Source: Spirochaetaceae bacterium
GTDB lineage: Bacteria > Spirochaetota > Spirochaetia > Treponematales > Breznakiellaceae
Length of the DNA: 9,503 nt
Direction: 5' to 3'
Assembly: GCA_031279965.1 (NCBI GenBank)
Contig: JAITHM010000156.1
Span: 1-9,503, forward strand
Made by a program: the position numbers and the translations under genes. The notes under the pieces are model-generated. The model was not told the origin of the DNA. It did no database searches and saw only the letters and a program-made list of their open reading frames with translations. Of the stretch, positions 1 to 6,343 are shown piece after piece; within the stretch, counting starts at the first letter, position 1, and each line of letters begins with the position of its first letter.

Positions 1-558
1 GTAGACTTTTGTTTAATTGATACTGCACATGTAAATCCTGGAGAAATATTCGATACCTTAATGATACTGCCTTTTCTGGAAGATAATGCAGTAATAGTAT
101 TTCATGACACTTCTCTCCATACTAGTTATTCTTTGCAGAAACGGTATTCTCTGGGAGAAAGAGCCATAACAAATAATTTATTAATGAGTTCTATAACAGG
201 CAGGAAGATTTTGCAGGGCAATTTTGAAGGTGAATATTTCTCAAATATCGGCGGGATAAAGATCAATAAAAATACAAAAGAAAATATATTCGAAATATTT
301 AATTTGTTAATGATAAGATGGGACTATCTTCCCACAGAAAAACAGGAGCAGGAAATAGTATCCTGGTTTGAAAAGCATTATCCCGCCTGTTATATTGACT
401 ACTTAAAAAAGATATTTTTATATCAAAAAACAATAATTGCCAATGATACGTGTCATACAATAAAAACCGGCATAAAAAACACACTAAAAAAGGGGGGGTT
501 GGGGGGAATTTATCTTCATTTTAAAAATGCGGCTGCCAGGAGGAAATCTTCGCCTTAA
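1..558 (+). CDS. Class I SAM-dependent methyltransferase, C-terminal part (5' truncated by window edge)
   Basis: The frame is open from the first base, so the start lies outside the window and the ATG at 61 is internal. Numbering from the first codon, DFCLIDTAHV (residues 2-11) followed by VIVFHDT (31-37) fits the strand-4 Asp and the late strand-5 'FHDT' signature of the Methyltransf_24 (PF13578) group of SAM-dependent methyltransferases, often found in glycan or secondary-metabolite clusters. The SAM-binding glycine loop would be upstream and is not visible. The substrate cannot be told. Residues after about 60 are a family-variable helical tail. Three sampled 60-base lines are about 23-33% GC, lower than most later genes, which suits a horizontally exchanged surface-glycan region (inference). 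The last 20 or so codons follow a homopolymer tract and may not be the authentic C-terminus. The group assignment is moderately secure. Confidence 0.7.
   Translation, partial: VDFCLIDTAHVNPGEIFDTLMILPFLEDNAVIVFHDTSLHTSYSLQKRYSLGERAITNNLLMSSITGRKILQGNFEGEYFSNIGGIKINKNTKENIFEIFNLLMIRWDYLPTEKQEQEIVSWFEKHYPACYIDYLKKIFLYQKTIIANDTCHTIKTGIKNTLKKGGLGGIYLHFKNAAARRKSSP
486..506 (+). repeat. A6-G7-TT-G6 homopolymer tract inside the methyltransferase 3' end
   Basis: Six A (486-491), seven G (492-498), TT, then six G (501-506) lie within the coding sequence. Poly-G runs of this kind are known slippage sites in spirochetes such as Treponema pallidum. Here a change of one G swaps the C-terminal tail: as written the frame stops at 556-558, one G fewer stops at 608-610, and one G more stops at 522-524. 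Slippage is inferred from sequence only. An assembly or base-calling error in the run is the main alternative. Confidence 0.75.
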
Positions 559-684
559 ACATCGATTGAGTAAAAATTACAGCCTCCTCCGTCTTTTCAT
601 CCCGTCATAAGCTTCCGGCATCGTCTTACCTTTTTTCTAGCGGCGATTTCAAAATTTCGAACTACAAGAAGCGCCTTTGAACAC

Positions 685-713
685 TTGAAAAAAAGAGTAA
701 TTTGTTGTATTAT
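685..713 (+). promoter_or_regulatory. Sigma70-type promoter, -10 box next to the lipoprotein ATG
   Basis: TTGAAA (685-690), a 17-base spacer, and TATTAT (708-713). A start point 6-7 bases after the -10 box falls at about 720, which is the A of the lipoprotein ATG, and no Shine-Dalgarno is found just upstream. The transcript may therefore be leaderless or nearly so. The rest of the 161-base gap (559-719) shows no gene, and I see no convincing terminator for the methyltransferase in it. Confidence 0.6.
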
Positions 714-719
714 AAAAAA

Positions 720-2168
720 ATGAAAAATATATCTAATTTAGGAATTCTGGTTGGGGCGCTTGTGTGCGCCGTTTGTCTTACCGCATGTGATGCGCCGGAA
801 CTTGCTGATGCAGGACCGCAGTCTTCGTTTTGGGTTAATTTGAACCTCGGCACTGACATTAAAAGTTCCTACAGAGTCGCACGTATATTTTTAATCGGTG
901 CCAATGGTGAAAAAATCGGCAGCTCGTTTGGCGAGAGCGATGGAACCTACAAGGTGGTTATTCCTGAAAAATACACCAAAGAACCGCAGATGTTCACCGT
1001 TCAATTTACGAGACAATCATCATTTCTTGATGCGATTCCTGGTTTGCAGCAAAATCCTATGGCGCTTGAGATGCTTAAATCGTTTTATTTTACCACACCT
1101 AAGCCAACGAGCATACCCGAAACAACAGGTGCGACTATCACGCTCGAATCAGTTGAAAAAACTGATAATACTACGCCCAAACCAATTAATGTTGAGGATT
1201 TAAAGATTGGTTTTGCTGAACAAAGCGAGGATATTCTTAATAACGTTGATAATCTTCCGCCGCTTTACAAGATAGAGCTTAAAACGTCTAAGCTTAATGA
1301 GTATATTCAAGGAGAAGGCTACCGGCCTTTTGTTGGTCTGGTAACCCTTCCTAACGAGCCCTTGGATATCGATCCAATGATTCTTAGCATCGATCCGACA
1401 AAATATATAGGATATTCCGGTGCGGAAGAATGGTATCTCGTTCTTAATGATAAAACTTATGGAGAAGGCGATACTCTAAGAATATGGCTTATATTTACAA
1501 GTTCTGATCCTAACAAATTTCCCCGTGTGTATTACAAAAATATAGTTCTGCCAGATCAGTTGGGCTTAATCGTTATAGAGCCGCACTTTGCCGGTATTCC
1601 AGTAACAGAAAGCCTGTTCAAACAGGTTCTTACCACAATTCCGGCATCAGGTTCGAACCCAATATCCAAATACAGTATGCTTACCAGTGCAGAATCTTAT
1701 GTGTTAATTGCTTCAAGTTACAATTGTGACGATGGGAACTGGACGGCAGATGGTATTTTTAGGCATTTTCGCGGAGAATTCCGGGGGGCAGGTTTCAAAG
1801 TTACAAATGTGATTCTGGACACTATCAGCACCGTAAATATGGGGCTTTTTAAGCTTACCAGTGATCAAGACCGGAAATTTGTTGACAATGAATACCGTCC
1901 TGCTCAAATTGAAGATCTTAATATTGAAATTATCCAAGTTCAAACCGGCCCTGCATTGGCATCTCATGTAGGCGGGCTCGTAGGGTTTGCCAGCGGGAAA
2001 TCAGAAATTACAAATGTCAATGTTGTTAATGTATTAGCATCGGGGACTTTATCTACAACTTCTGGAATTTACGTTGGTGGTATTGCTGGGAGATTGTCAA
2101 ATGATGCGTCAATCGCAAGTTGTACGTTTGCTCCTCCTCTTCTGCCCCTCTATGGGTCGCGGTTTTAA
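720..2168 (+). CDS. Surface lipoprotein with C-terminal GLUG motifs, apparently cut short
   Basis: An N-terminal basic/hydrophobic signal ends in the lipobox LTAC, with Cys23 as the predicted lipidation site and Asp at +2. The ATG at 720 is preferred over the in-frame TTG at 702 because it gives a standard signal peptide and fits the promoter. Mature length is about 460 residues. Residues 30-340 are beta-rich with no family I recognise. Around 345-380 the pattern FRGEFRGAGFKVTNVILD...MGLF is the lead-in typical of GLUG-repeat proteins. GLUG-like units then appear at about 417-440 (VGGLVGFASGKSEITN) and 452-470 (VGGIAGRLSNDASIASCTF). Such proteins usually carry more repeats. Here the last unit breaks after Phe470 and a proline/leucine tail of 12 residues follows, suggesting deletion or recombination. 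The role is unknown; an outer-surface adhesin or binding function is a guess. The stop overlaps the next start as TAATG. Confidence 0.8.
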   Translation: MKNISNLGILVGALVCAVCLTACDAPELADAGPQSSFWVNLNLGTDIKSSYRVARIFLIGANGEKIGSSFGESDGTYKVVIPEKYTKEPQMFTVQFTRQSSFLDAIPGLQQNPMALEMLKSFYFTTPKPTSIPETTGATITLESVEKTDNTTPKPINVEDLKIGFAEQSEDILNNVDNLPPLYKIELKTSKLNEYIQGEGYRPFVGLVTLPNEPLDIDPMILSIDPTKYIGYSGAEEWYLVLNDKTYGEGDTLRIWLIFTSSDPNKFPRVYYKNIVLPDQLGLIVIEPHFAGIPVTESLFKQVLTTIPASGSNPISKYSMLTSAESYVLIASSYNCDDGNWTADGIFRHFRGEFRGAGFKVTNVILDTISTVNMGLFKLTSDQDRKFVDNEYRPAQIEDLNIEIIQVQTGPALASHVGGLVGFASGKSEITNVNVVNVLASGTLSTTSGIYVGGIAGRLSNDASIASCTFAPPLLPLYGSRF

Positions 2169-2638
2169 TGCAGCAGTCCCTGTATTCCAAGCAGCCTCTG
2201 CGTTTTGTTAAATATCTTGCCGCTGTTTGGGTCGCATTGCTTTTTTATGCGGCCGCTTCATTTCTCTCAGGCTCTATCGGCATAAACGCTTACAACAAAC
2301 TTGATAGTGAACGGAAAAAACAGCAGGAAAATCTTGGCAAACTGCGAAAGATTAACGAAACGCTCATTGCCGAAAAAGAAGCACTCAGCTATGACACCGA
2401 AACAATAGCACAGGAAGCTCTTAATATTGGTTATGGCCGGGACGGCGAGACATACATTAGAATAGAAGGCTTCCAGGATAATCGTAAATTACAGCATCAA
2501 GCAGGTGAAATTTTTCAACCCGTAGAATCTGATGCAATAGAAGATGAAGTGCTCAAAATATATGCACTTGGCGTATTTCTTATTGCGCTGGGGATCTTTG
2601 GCGTAACAGACGTATTAAGTTTTATCCGCAATGCTTAA
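2168..2638 (+). CDS. FtsB/DivIC-like septum formation initiator with two membrane segments
   Basis: A 156-residue protein. Residues about 16-39 form a membrane segment, 41-73 a heptad-rich, charged coiled coil (LDSERKKQQENLGKLRKINE), and 75-99 carry YDTETIAQEALNIGYGRDGE, which fits the 'eYIEe.AR..LGy..pGE' signature after the coiled coil of FtsB/DivIC proteins. Known members act at the division septum, bridging FtsL and FtsQ/DivIB. About residues 129-149 (YALGVFLIALGIFGVTDVL) form a second membrane helix not found in the usual 100-125-residue FtsB or DivIC, so the topology would be a hairpin. The start chosen is the ATG overlapping the lipoprotein stop (TAATG). An in-frame TTG at 2120 would add 16 residues with no family resemblance. 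No good Shine-Dalgarno is visible, so reinitiation from the upstream gene is likely. The family call is good; a role in division is inferred. Confidence 0.7.
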   Translation: MQQSLYSKQPLRFVKYLAAVWVALLFYAAASFLSGSIGINAYNKLDSERKKQQENLGKLRKINETLIAEKEALSYDTETIAQEALNIGYGRDGETYIRIEGFQDNRKLQHQAGEIFQPVESDAIEDEVLKIYALGVFLIALGIFGVTDVLSFIRNA

Positions 2639-2642
2639 GGAG
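2637..2642 (+). promoter_or_regulatory. Shine-Dalgarno fixing the sirtuin start
   Basis: AAGGAG overlaps the upstream TAA stop (2636-2638) and lies 6 bases before the ATG at 2649. This makes 2649 the start rather than the in-frame ATG at 2631, and implies translational coupling with the FtsB-like gene. Confidence 0.75.
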
Positions 2643-2648
2643 TTCACA

Positions 2649-3395
2649 ATGAATGTTCAGGTTGAAGAGCTTTATGCAAAGCTGTGTGCCGCAAAGCATG
2701 CGGTCGCTTTTACAGGAGCTGGAGTTAGTACGCTGTCAGGAATTCGTGATTTCCGGGGAAAAAATGGGCTTTATCACGAAATTGACGCGGAGAAGATGTT
2801 TGATATTGACTATTTCGAACAAGATCCTACGTTTTATTATCAAAGTGCCGGGACATTTATCTACAACGCAGATGAATATCCTGCGTCAATTGTGCATACA
2901 ACGCTTGCCCGTCTTGAAACATGCGGTCTTATAAAGACTGTTATCACTCAAAATGTTGATTTTCTCCATCAGAAAGGGGGAAGCACACGAGTTATTGAAG
3001 TGCACGGTTCGCCCGCAATTCATTATTGCCTGCACTGTCCTGGCATCCGTGTTACTTTTGAAGAAGCGGCGCGAATCGTACAGGCGGGCGGGTTTCCGCG
3101 CTGCCCTTCCTGTAACCGCATCCTTAAACCAGCCATTACGTTCTTCGGCGAGGCACTCCCCCTTGACGCCCTCCGCGCCGCTCACGCCGAAGCCGAGGCC
3201 TGCGATCTGATGCTCGTTTTGGGAACAAGCCTTACAGTGCATCCTGCCGCAGACATTCCTGACAGCGCTTTACGGCGCGGGGCGGATATAGTTATTATCA
3301 ACAATATGCCAACACCGCTTGACAGCGCCGCAAGCCTTAAATTTGATGAGCTTGGGCCAGTTTTCGAAGAGCTTGCCCGCCTTGCAGCCGCTTAA
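2649..3395 (+). CDS. Sir2-family NAD-dependent protein deacetylase (class U-like sirtuin)
   Basis: A cytoplasmic enzyme expected to remove acetyl groups from protein lysines using NAD, giving nicotinamide and O-acetyl-ADP-ribose. All core motifs are present: GAGVSTLSGIRDFRG (residues 23-37) for NAD, TQNVDFLHQ (100-108), catalytic His119 in EVHG, four zinc cysteines (127, 130, 152, 155), FFGE (165-168), then LGTSLTVHPAADIP and an INN motif. Length is 248 residues, usual for bacterial sirtuins. The stretch NGLYHEIDAEKMFDIDYF resembles the Thermotoga maritima Sir2 (class U). Arg33 replaces the common Pro of SGIPDFR, as in CobB, but the CobB Tyr-x-x-Arg desuccinylase pair is not seen in the FYYQSAG segment, so deacetylation is the likelier activity. 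The start is set by the Shine-Dalgarno at 2637. Targets are unknown; the gene appears co-transcribed with the FtsB-like gene. Confidence 0.93.
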   Translation: MNVQVEELYAKLCAAKHAVAFTGAGVSTLSGIRDFRGKNGLYHEIDAEKMFDIDYFEQDPTFYYQSAGTFIYNADEYPASIVHTTLARLETCGLIKTVITQNVDFLHQKGGSTRVIEVHGSPAIHYCLHCPGIRVTFEEAARIVQAGGFPRCPSCNRILKPAITFFGEALPLDALRAAHAEAEACDLMLVLGTSLTVHPAADIPDSALRRGADIVIINNMPTPLDSAASLKFDELGPVFEELARLAAA

Positions 3396-3493
3396 GAATT
3401 GCATCCCATGGAAGACGAGTCTTGTCGCTGCGGCAGCGTACCGAATCCAAGAGCGAATATGTTTACGATTATCTTCGGAAAGTAAATGCAGAT

Positions 3494-3520
3494 GCCCTGC
3501 GACCAGGCGGCTTGTTTTTT
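3494..3520 (+). terminator. Possible weak rho-independent terminator after the sirtuin gene
   Basis: A short stem (GCC-TG at 3494-3499 with one bulged C, pairing with CAGGC at 3504-3508, loop CGAC) is followed by TTGTTTTTT (3512-3520). The stem has only five pairs and three bases separate it from the T run. The T run doubles as the -35 region of the next promoter, so the end of one unit and the start of the next are interleaved. Confidence 0.35.
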
Positions 3521-3540
3521 GCATTATATTATATTATACT
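3512..3540 (+). promoter_or_regulatory. Sigma70-type promoter of the glycine-rich lipoprotein
   Basis: TTGTTT (3512-3517), a 17-base spacer, and TATACT (3535-3540). The predicted start point near 3547 leaves a leader of about 14 bases before the ATG at 3561. That leader holds no recognisable Shine-Dalgarno. The 165-base gap 3396-3560 otherwise holds only the weak terminator and a short open stretch I do not call a gene. Confidence 0.6.
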
Positions 3541-3560
3541 TAAAGTGTGAAAATTGTCAG

Positions 3561-5471
3561 ATGAAACAAGAGCGAATTTTTACAATCGTAGTAACGCTCC
3601 TTGTGCTCACAGGATTGGCAGGCTGTTCCGCAACAGGATTTTCGGACGGGCAGGATACGAACTCAGAAAAGTTCAATGTTGCCATTAAAACCGAATTGCC
3701 GGAAGATGAAGAATTAATTACGGTAAATCCGGAATTAGCCCATCCTGGAGCAGAGGTAAAGATTACTGTTAACCAGAACAATTCGCATTGGCTGGATAAT
3801 CTTGAAATTCGAGAAGGAGTTCATGTTTTTACACCTCAATTGGCACCCAACGAACAACAAAGCAACTCGCTTACCTATTTATTTAATATGCCTGCAGCTG
3901 ATGTGACGGTTACCGCTTCTTTTAAAGATCAAAAAAATTCTGATGCGACACTCCGTGAACTTTTCTCAATTCAGGGAAATATTGTTCAGCTTAGCAATGA
4001 TACGCTTGGTTTTGATCAGACTGTTGAAAATTATTATCTTGAAATTCCTTCTCCAGTTGCCACCGCTGATCTTTCCTGGACACCATCTCATATCACAGCA
4101 CGAACTGAGCTTATATGCCTTACCGATCTTGCAGATTTGCCCCGCGAAACCCCTGTTAACGCTAAGATCCGTGTTGCCGCACAAAATGGAGATTTAAAAA
4201 ATTACACAGTTAAAATATTACGAAGACCCAATCTTAAACTTAAACAGGTTGAATTTTTGGGCCCTCAAGGATCAGAATTTTCCAGTACTGTGCGTATTAT
4301 GGATCCAGGGCCGGTAATTGAACCAGCTATTCCATGTTTTAGCGGCAGCACCGTAAGCCTTAAGCTTGTGCCTTTTGATATGCAAGCAAAAATAACAGGC
4401 GAAGGCTCGTATAGCACGGTTTTTTATAATAACATAGGCGTACAAAATAACTGCGGGCTTTATATCACTGCCGGCGCGACTCTTTCAGGTGTGGTGACTG
4501 TTTCAAAAATTGTACAAAGTGTGAGGTTTACCGAAACTTATCAGCTTACTGTTTTCCGTCCGGCTGATGCGAATTATCCTCAATTTCCCCTGGCTATCGG
4601 CGGCACGCTGCAATTTATCGGCGGCAACGGTATATATGATGAAGTTCATATTTTTGACAGCAGTGCGAATCAGGTAACATTTGATGTGCGTTATATGCTT
4701 GAAGAAGGATCTGTTTCCGTCTTTATGGTAGGCGGCGGCGGCGGCGGCGGGAAAAGCGCCGCGGGAAATCTGCCCGGTTCTGGCGGAGGCGCGGGCGGTG
4801 TACTTCACATGACGGGACTTTCATTGAGCACAGGCGACTATACAATAAATGTCGGAAGCGGCGGTGCGGGAGGGGCTGTTTTTGGCATAAACGGGTTAAC
4901 TAAAAAACAGGCTGCCGAAACGTACAACGGCGGCAATACAACGCTCACCGGCGGTACGGTAAATCTTGTCGCTAAAGGCGGCGGCGGCGGTGGCTGGCAC
5001 CAAAGTGGCAATGGCGGTGCCGGCGGCGATGGCGGCTCAGGTGGCGGCGGCTATGGGAGATCTGCTGATGCTGCTTTGGGATATGAGAATCAGGGAAAAA
5101 ATGGTGGTCTTCATGACAATTATGGCTGCGCCGGCGGCGGCGGTTATAAAGAGACTGGCCGTGGTGGAACGGCAACAAACGGCGCTGGACACGGCGGCGC
5201 AGGTTTTAGCGCTGCCGAAATTCCAATGCTGGAAGGTGTTGCTATGATACCTCAAGAATTTGCCGGCGGCGGGGCCGGTGGTGCAGACAATGCACGGGCG
5301 ACTCACGGTGGTGGTGCACGTTTTACCGGCACAGATGAAGCACTGCCGAGAACAGCAACCGGCAGTTCCGGTACAGGCGGCGGCGGGGCTGGTGGATTTA
5401 ACAGCAATGGGTTTAGCGGCGGATCTGGTATTATTATTGTACGTTTTAAATACACAGCCCCCACTCGATAG
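3561..5471 (+). CDS. Multi-domain surface lipoprotein: Bacterial repeat, cadherin-like sandwich, glycine-rich domain
   Basis: A 636-residue protein. Its signal peptide ends in LAGC, with Cys22 the predicted lipid-anchor residue, which selects the ATG at 3561 over an upstream in-frame start at 3486. Domains in order: about 52-121, a divergent InlB/Bacterial-repeat domain (PF18998 type) closing with NMPAADVTVTASF; about 126-220, a cadherin-like beta-sandwich (PF12733 type) starting SDATLRELFS and ending KNYTVKILRR; about 221-390, an unassigned beta-rich linker; 391-636, a glycine-rich domain opening with seven glycines and ending GGSGIIIVRFKY, the usual close of such domains in phage tail-tip and bacterial surface proteins. 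These modules are typical of adhesion or cell-surface display proteins, so an exposed binding role is inferred; no enzymatic motif is visible. It has its own promoter, and its 3' end lies inside a hairpin shared with the convergent permease genes. Confidence 0.85.
   Translation: MKQERIFTIVVTLLVLTGLAGCSATGFSDGQDTNSEKFNVAIKTELPEDEELITVNPELAHPGAEVKITVNQNNSHWLDNLEIREGVHVFTPQLAPNEQQSNSLTYLFNMPAADVTVTASFKDQKNSDATLRELFSIQGNIVQLSNDTLGFDQTVENYYLEIPSPVATADLSWTPSHITARTELICLTDLADLPRETPVNAKIRVAAQNGDLKNYTVKILRRPNLKLKQVEFLGPQGSEFSSTVRIMDPGPVIEPAIPCFSGSTVSLKLVPFDMQAKITGEGSYSTVFYNNIGVQNNCGLYITAGATLSGVVTVSKIVQSVRFTETYQLTVFRPADANYPQFPLAIGGTLQFIGGNGIYDEVHIFDSSANQVTFDVRYMLEEGSVSVFMVGGGGGGGKSAAGNLPGSGGGAGGVLHMTGLSLSTGDYTINVGSGGAGGAVFGINGLTKKQAAETYNGGNTTLTGGTVNLVAKGGGGGGWHQSGNGGAGGDGGSGGGGYGRSADAALGYENQGKNGGLHDNYGCAGGGGYKETGRGGTATNGAGHGGAGFSAAEIPMLEGVAMIPQEFAGGGAGGADNARATHGGGARFTGTDEALPRTATGSSGTGGGGAGGFNSNGFSGGSGIIIVRFKYTAPTR
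4731..4751 (+). repeat. (GGC)6 triplet microsatellite in the glycine-rich lipoprotein
   Basis: Six GGC units followed by GGG encode seven consecutive glycines at the entry to the glycine-rich domain. A second shorter GGC run begins near 4978. Slippage by whole triplets would change glycine number without breaking the frame. Confidence 0.85.
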
Positions 5472-5481
5472 TGAGGGCTGT
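5454..5481. terminator. Stem-loop between convergent genes, possibly a two-way terminator
   Basis: ACAGCCCCCAC (5454-5464) pairs with GTGAGGGCTGT (5471-5481) in 10 of 11 positions around the loop TCGATA. It spans the end of the lipoprotein CDS, with the stop codon TAG split between loop and stem, and ends 4 bases before the permease stop on the other strand. T-rich tails are weak on both sides (ATTTTAT on +, TATTTAAAA on -), so termination strength is uncertain. Confidence 0.5.
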
Positions 5482-5485
5482 CAGA

Positions 5486-6343
5486 TTAGGATTTTATCGC
5501 GCCGGCGTTGATGCCTTTTACGATATGTTTTTGAAGAGCAAGGAATACAACAACGACAGGTACTATCGTGATAAAGACTGCCGGGAAAATAAGCTGCCAT
5601 GGATTGCCAAATTGTCCTGCCTGAACACGGGCAAAATAAAGGGCAAGTACCAGTGTTTTGTTTTCTGAATTGCCAATAACAAGGAATGGAAGAAGATAGT
5701 CATTCCAGATCCACATTGCATTCGTTATAATTACCGTTACGGTAATTGGCTTTAAAAGCGGCATGGCAATTAAAAAGAAAAGCTGAAATACATTGCAGCC
5801 ATCTATCAATGCGGCCTCCTCAACACCGAGGGGAACCATTTTCACAAACCCATGATAAAGAAAGGTTGACATGCTTAAACCGAAGCCGCCGTACATCAGG
5901 ATAAGACCAGGAATGTTTTTGAGCCCAAGACCGTCAAAAAACTGTATCAGTGGGTACATCATCGCCTGAAAAGGAATAAGCATTGCGGCAACAAAGATCA
6001 TAAAGACAATGCTTGACTGTTTTGTTTTGTTCCGGGCGAGTATCCATGCAGCCGCTGCCGAAATAAGCACAATCAGAATAATTGAAAACAAGGTGATGAT
6101 GAATGTCCAGCCTATTGATTTAAGGTAGTTAAGCTGGTTTGCGGCATTTATGATATGTTGAAAATCCCAGCTACCCGGCAGCTTCATCGGATTATCAACA
6201 ATAGCTGTATTCGGTTTGAATGAGTTAATCGTTAAAAGCCACAGCGGCGCAAGTGTAATAAGCGCACCGGCAATAAGGACAGAAAGACAAATGCCTGTTC
6301 CAATTCGCTTCTGTAAAAAATAATTTCGTTGGGTGCTTTTCAT
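5486..6343 (-). CDS. Carbohydrate ABC transporter permease, MalG-like (CUT1 family)
   Basis: A 285-residue inner-membrane protein with six predicted membrane helices (roughly 14-37, 76-103, 110-132, 143-167, 199-223, 249-273). The EAA loop that docks on the ATPase is clear: EEAALIDGCNVFQLFFLIAM, with the EAA at 176-178 and Gly182, followed by PLLKP. The length and the C-terminal ending (GINAGAIKS, close to the usual VKGxxxGAVKG pattern) are normal for the MalG-side permease of the maltose/oligosaccharide uptake family. It is the second gene of a two-gene unit, overlapping the MalF-like gene by 4 nt (ATGA). No binding protein or ATPase lies in the window, so the substrate is unknown; malto-oligosaccharide is a guess from the GH57 gene nearby. 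The ATPase may be a shared MsmK/MalK-type subunit encoded elsewhere. Confidence 0.92.
   Translation of the reverse strand: MKSTQRNYFLQKRIGTGICLSVLIAGALITLAPLWLLTINSFKPNTAIVDNPMKLPGSWDFQHIINAANQLNYLKSIGWTFIITLFSIILIVLISAAAAWILARNKTKQSSIVFMIFVAAMLIPFQAMMYPLIQFFDGLGLKNIPGLILMYGGFGLSMSTFLYHGFVKMVPLGVEEAALIDGCNVFQLFFLIAMPLLKPITVTVIITNAMWIWNDYLLPFLVIGNSENKTLVLALYFARVQAGQFGNPWQLIFPAVFITIVPVVVVFLALQKHIVKGINAGAIKS

Noticed and set aside
535..590. AGGAGG near 540 pairing with CCTCCT near 585 as a terminator for the methyltransferase.
   Set aside because: The loop is about 40 bases and no T run follows directly.
3426..3438. Hairpin CGCTG-CGG-CAGCG as a terminator of the sirtuin gene.
   Set aside because: The stem is only five pairs with no T run after it; the hairpin at 3494 is the better, though still weak, candidate.
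3396..3549. An open stretch after the sirtuin gene reading LRQRTESKSEYVYDYLRKVN and on to a stop near 3549, resembling a gene remnant.
   Set aside because: It has no start signal, matches no family I recognise, and is contained in the gap that carries the promoter and weak terminator. Chance openness is as likely.
4970..5250. Alanine-rich or histidine/arginine-rich open frames on both strands within the glycine-rich region.
   Set aside because: They are by-products of GGC repeats read in other frames; only the lipoprotein frame has a signal peptide, a start context and domain structure.
5471..5668. A plus-strand open frame overlapping the permease 3' end.
   Set aside because: It lies antisense to the MalG-like gene, has no ribosome site and no family resemblance.
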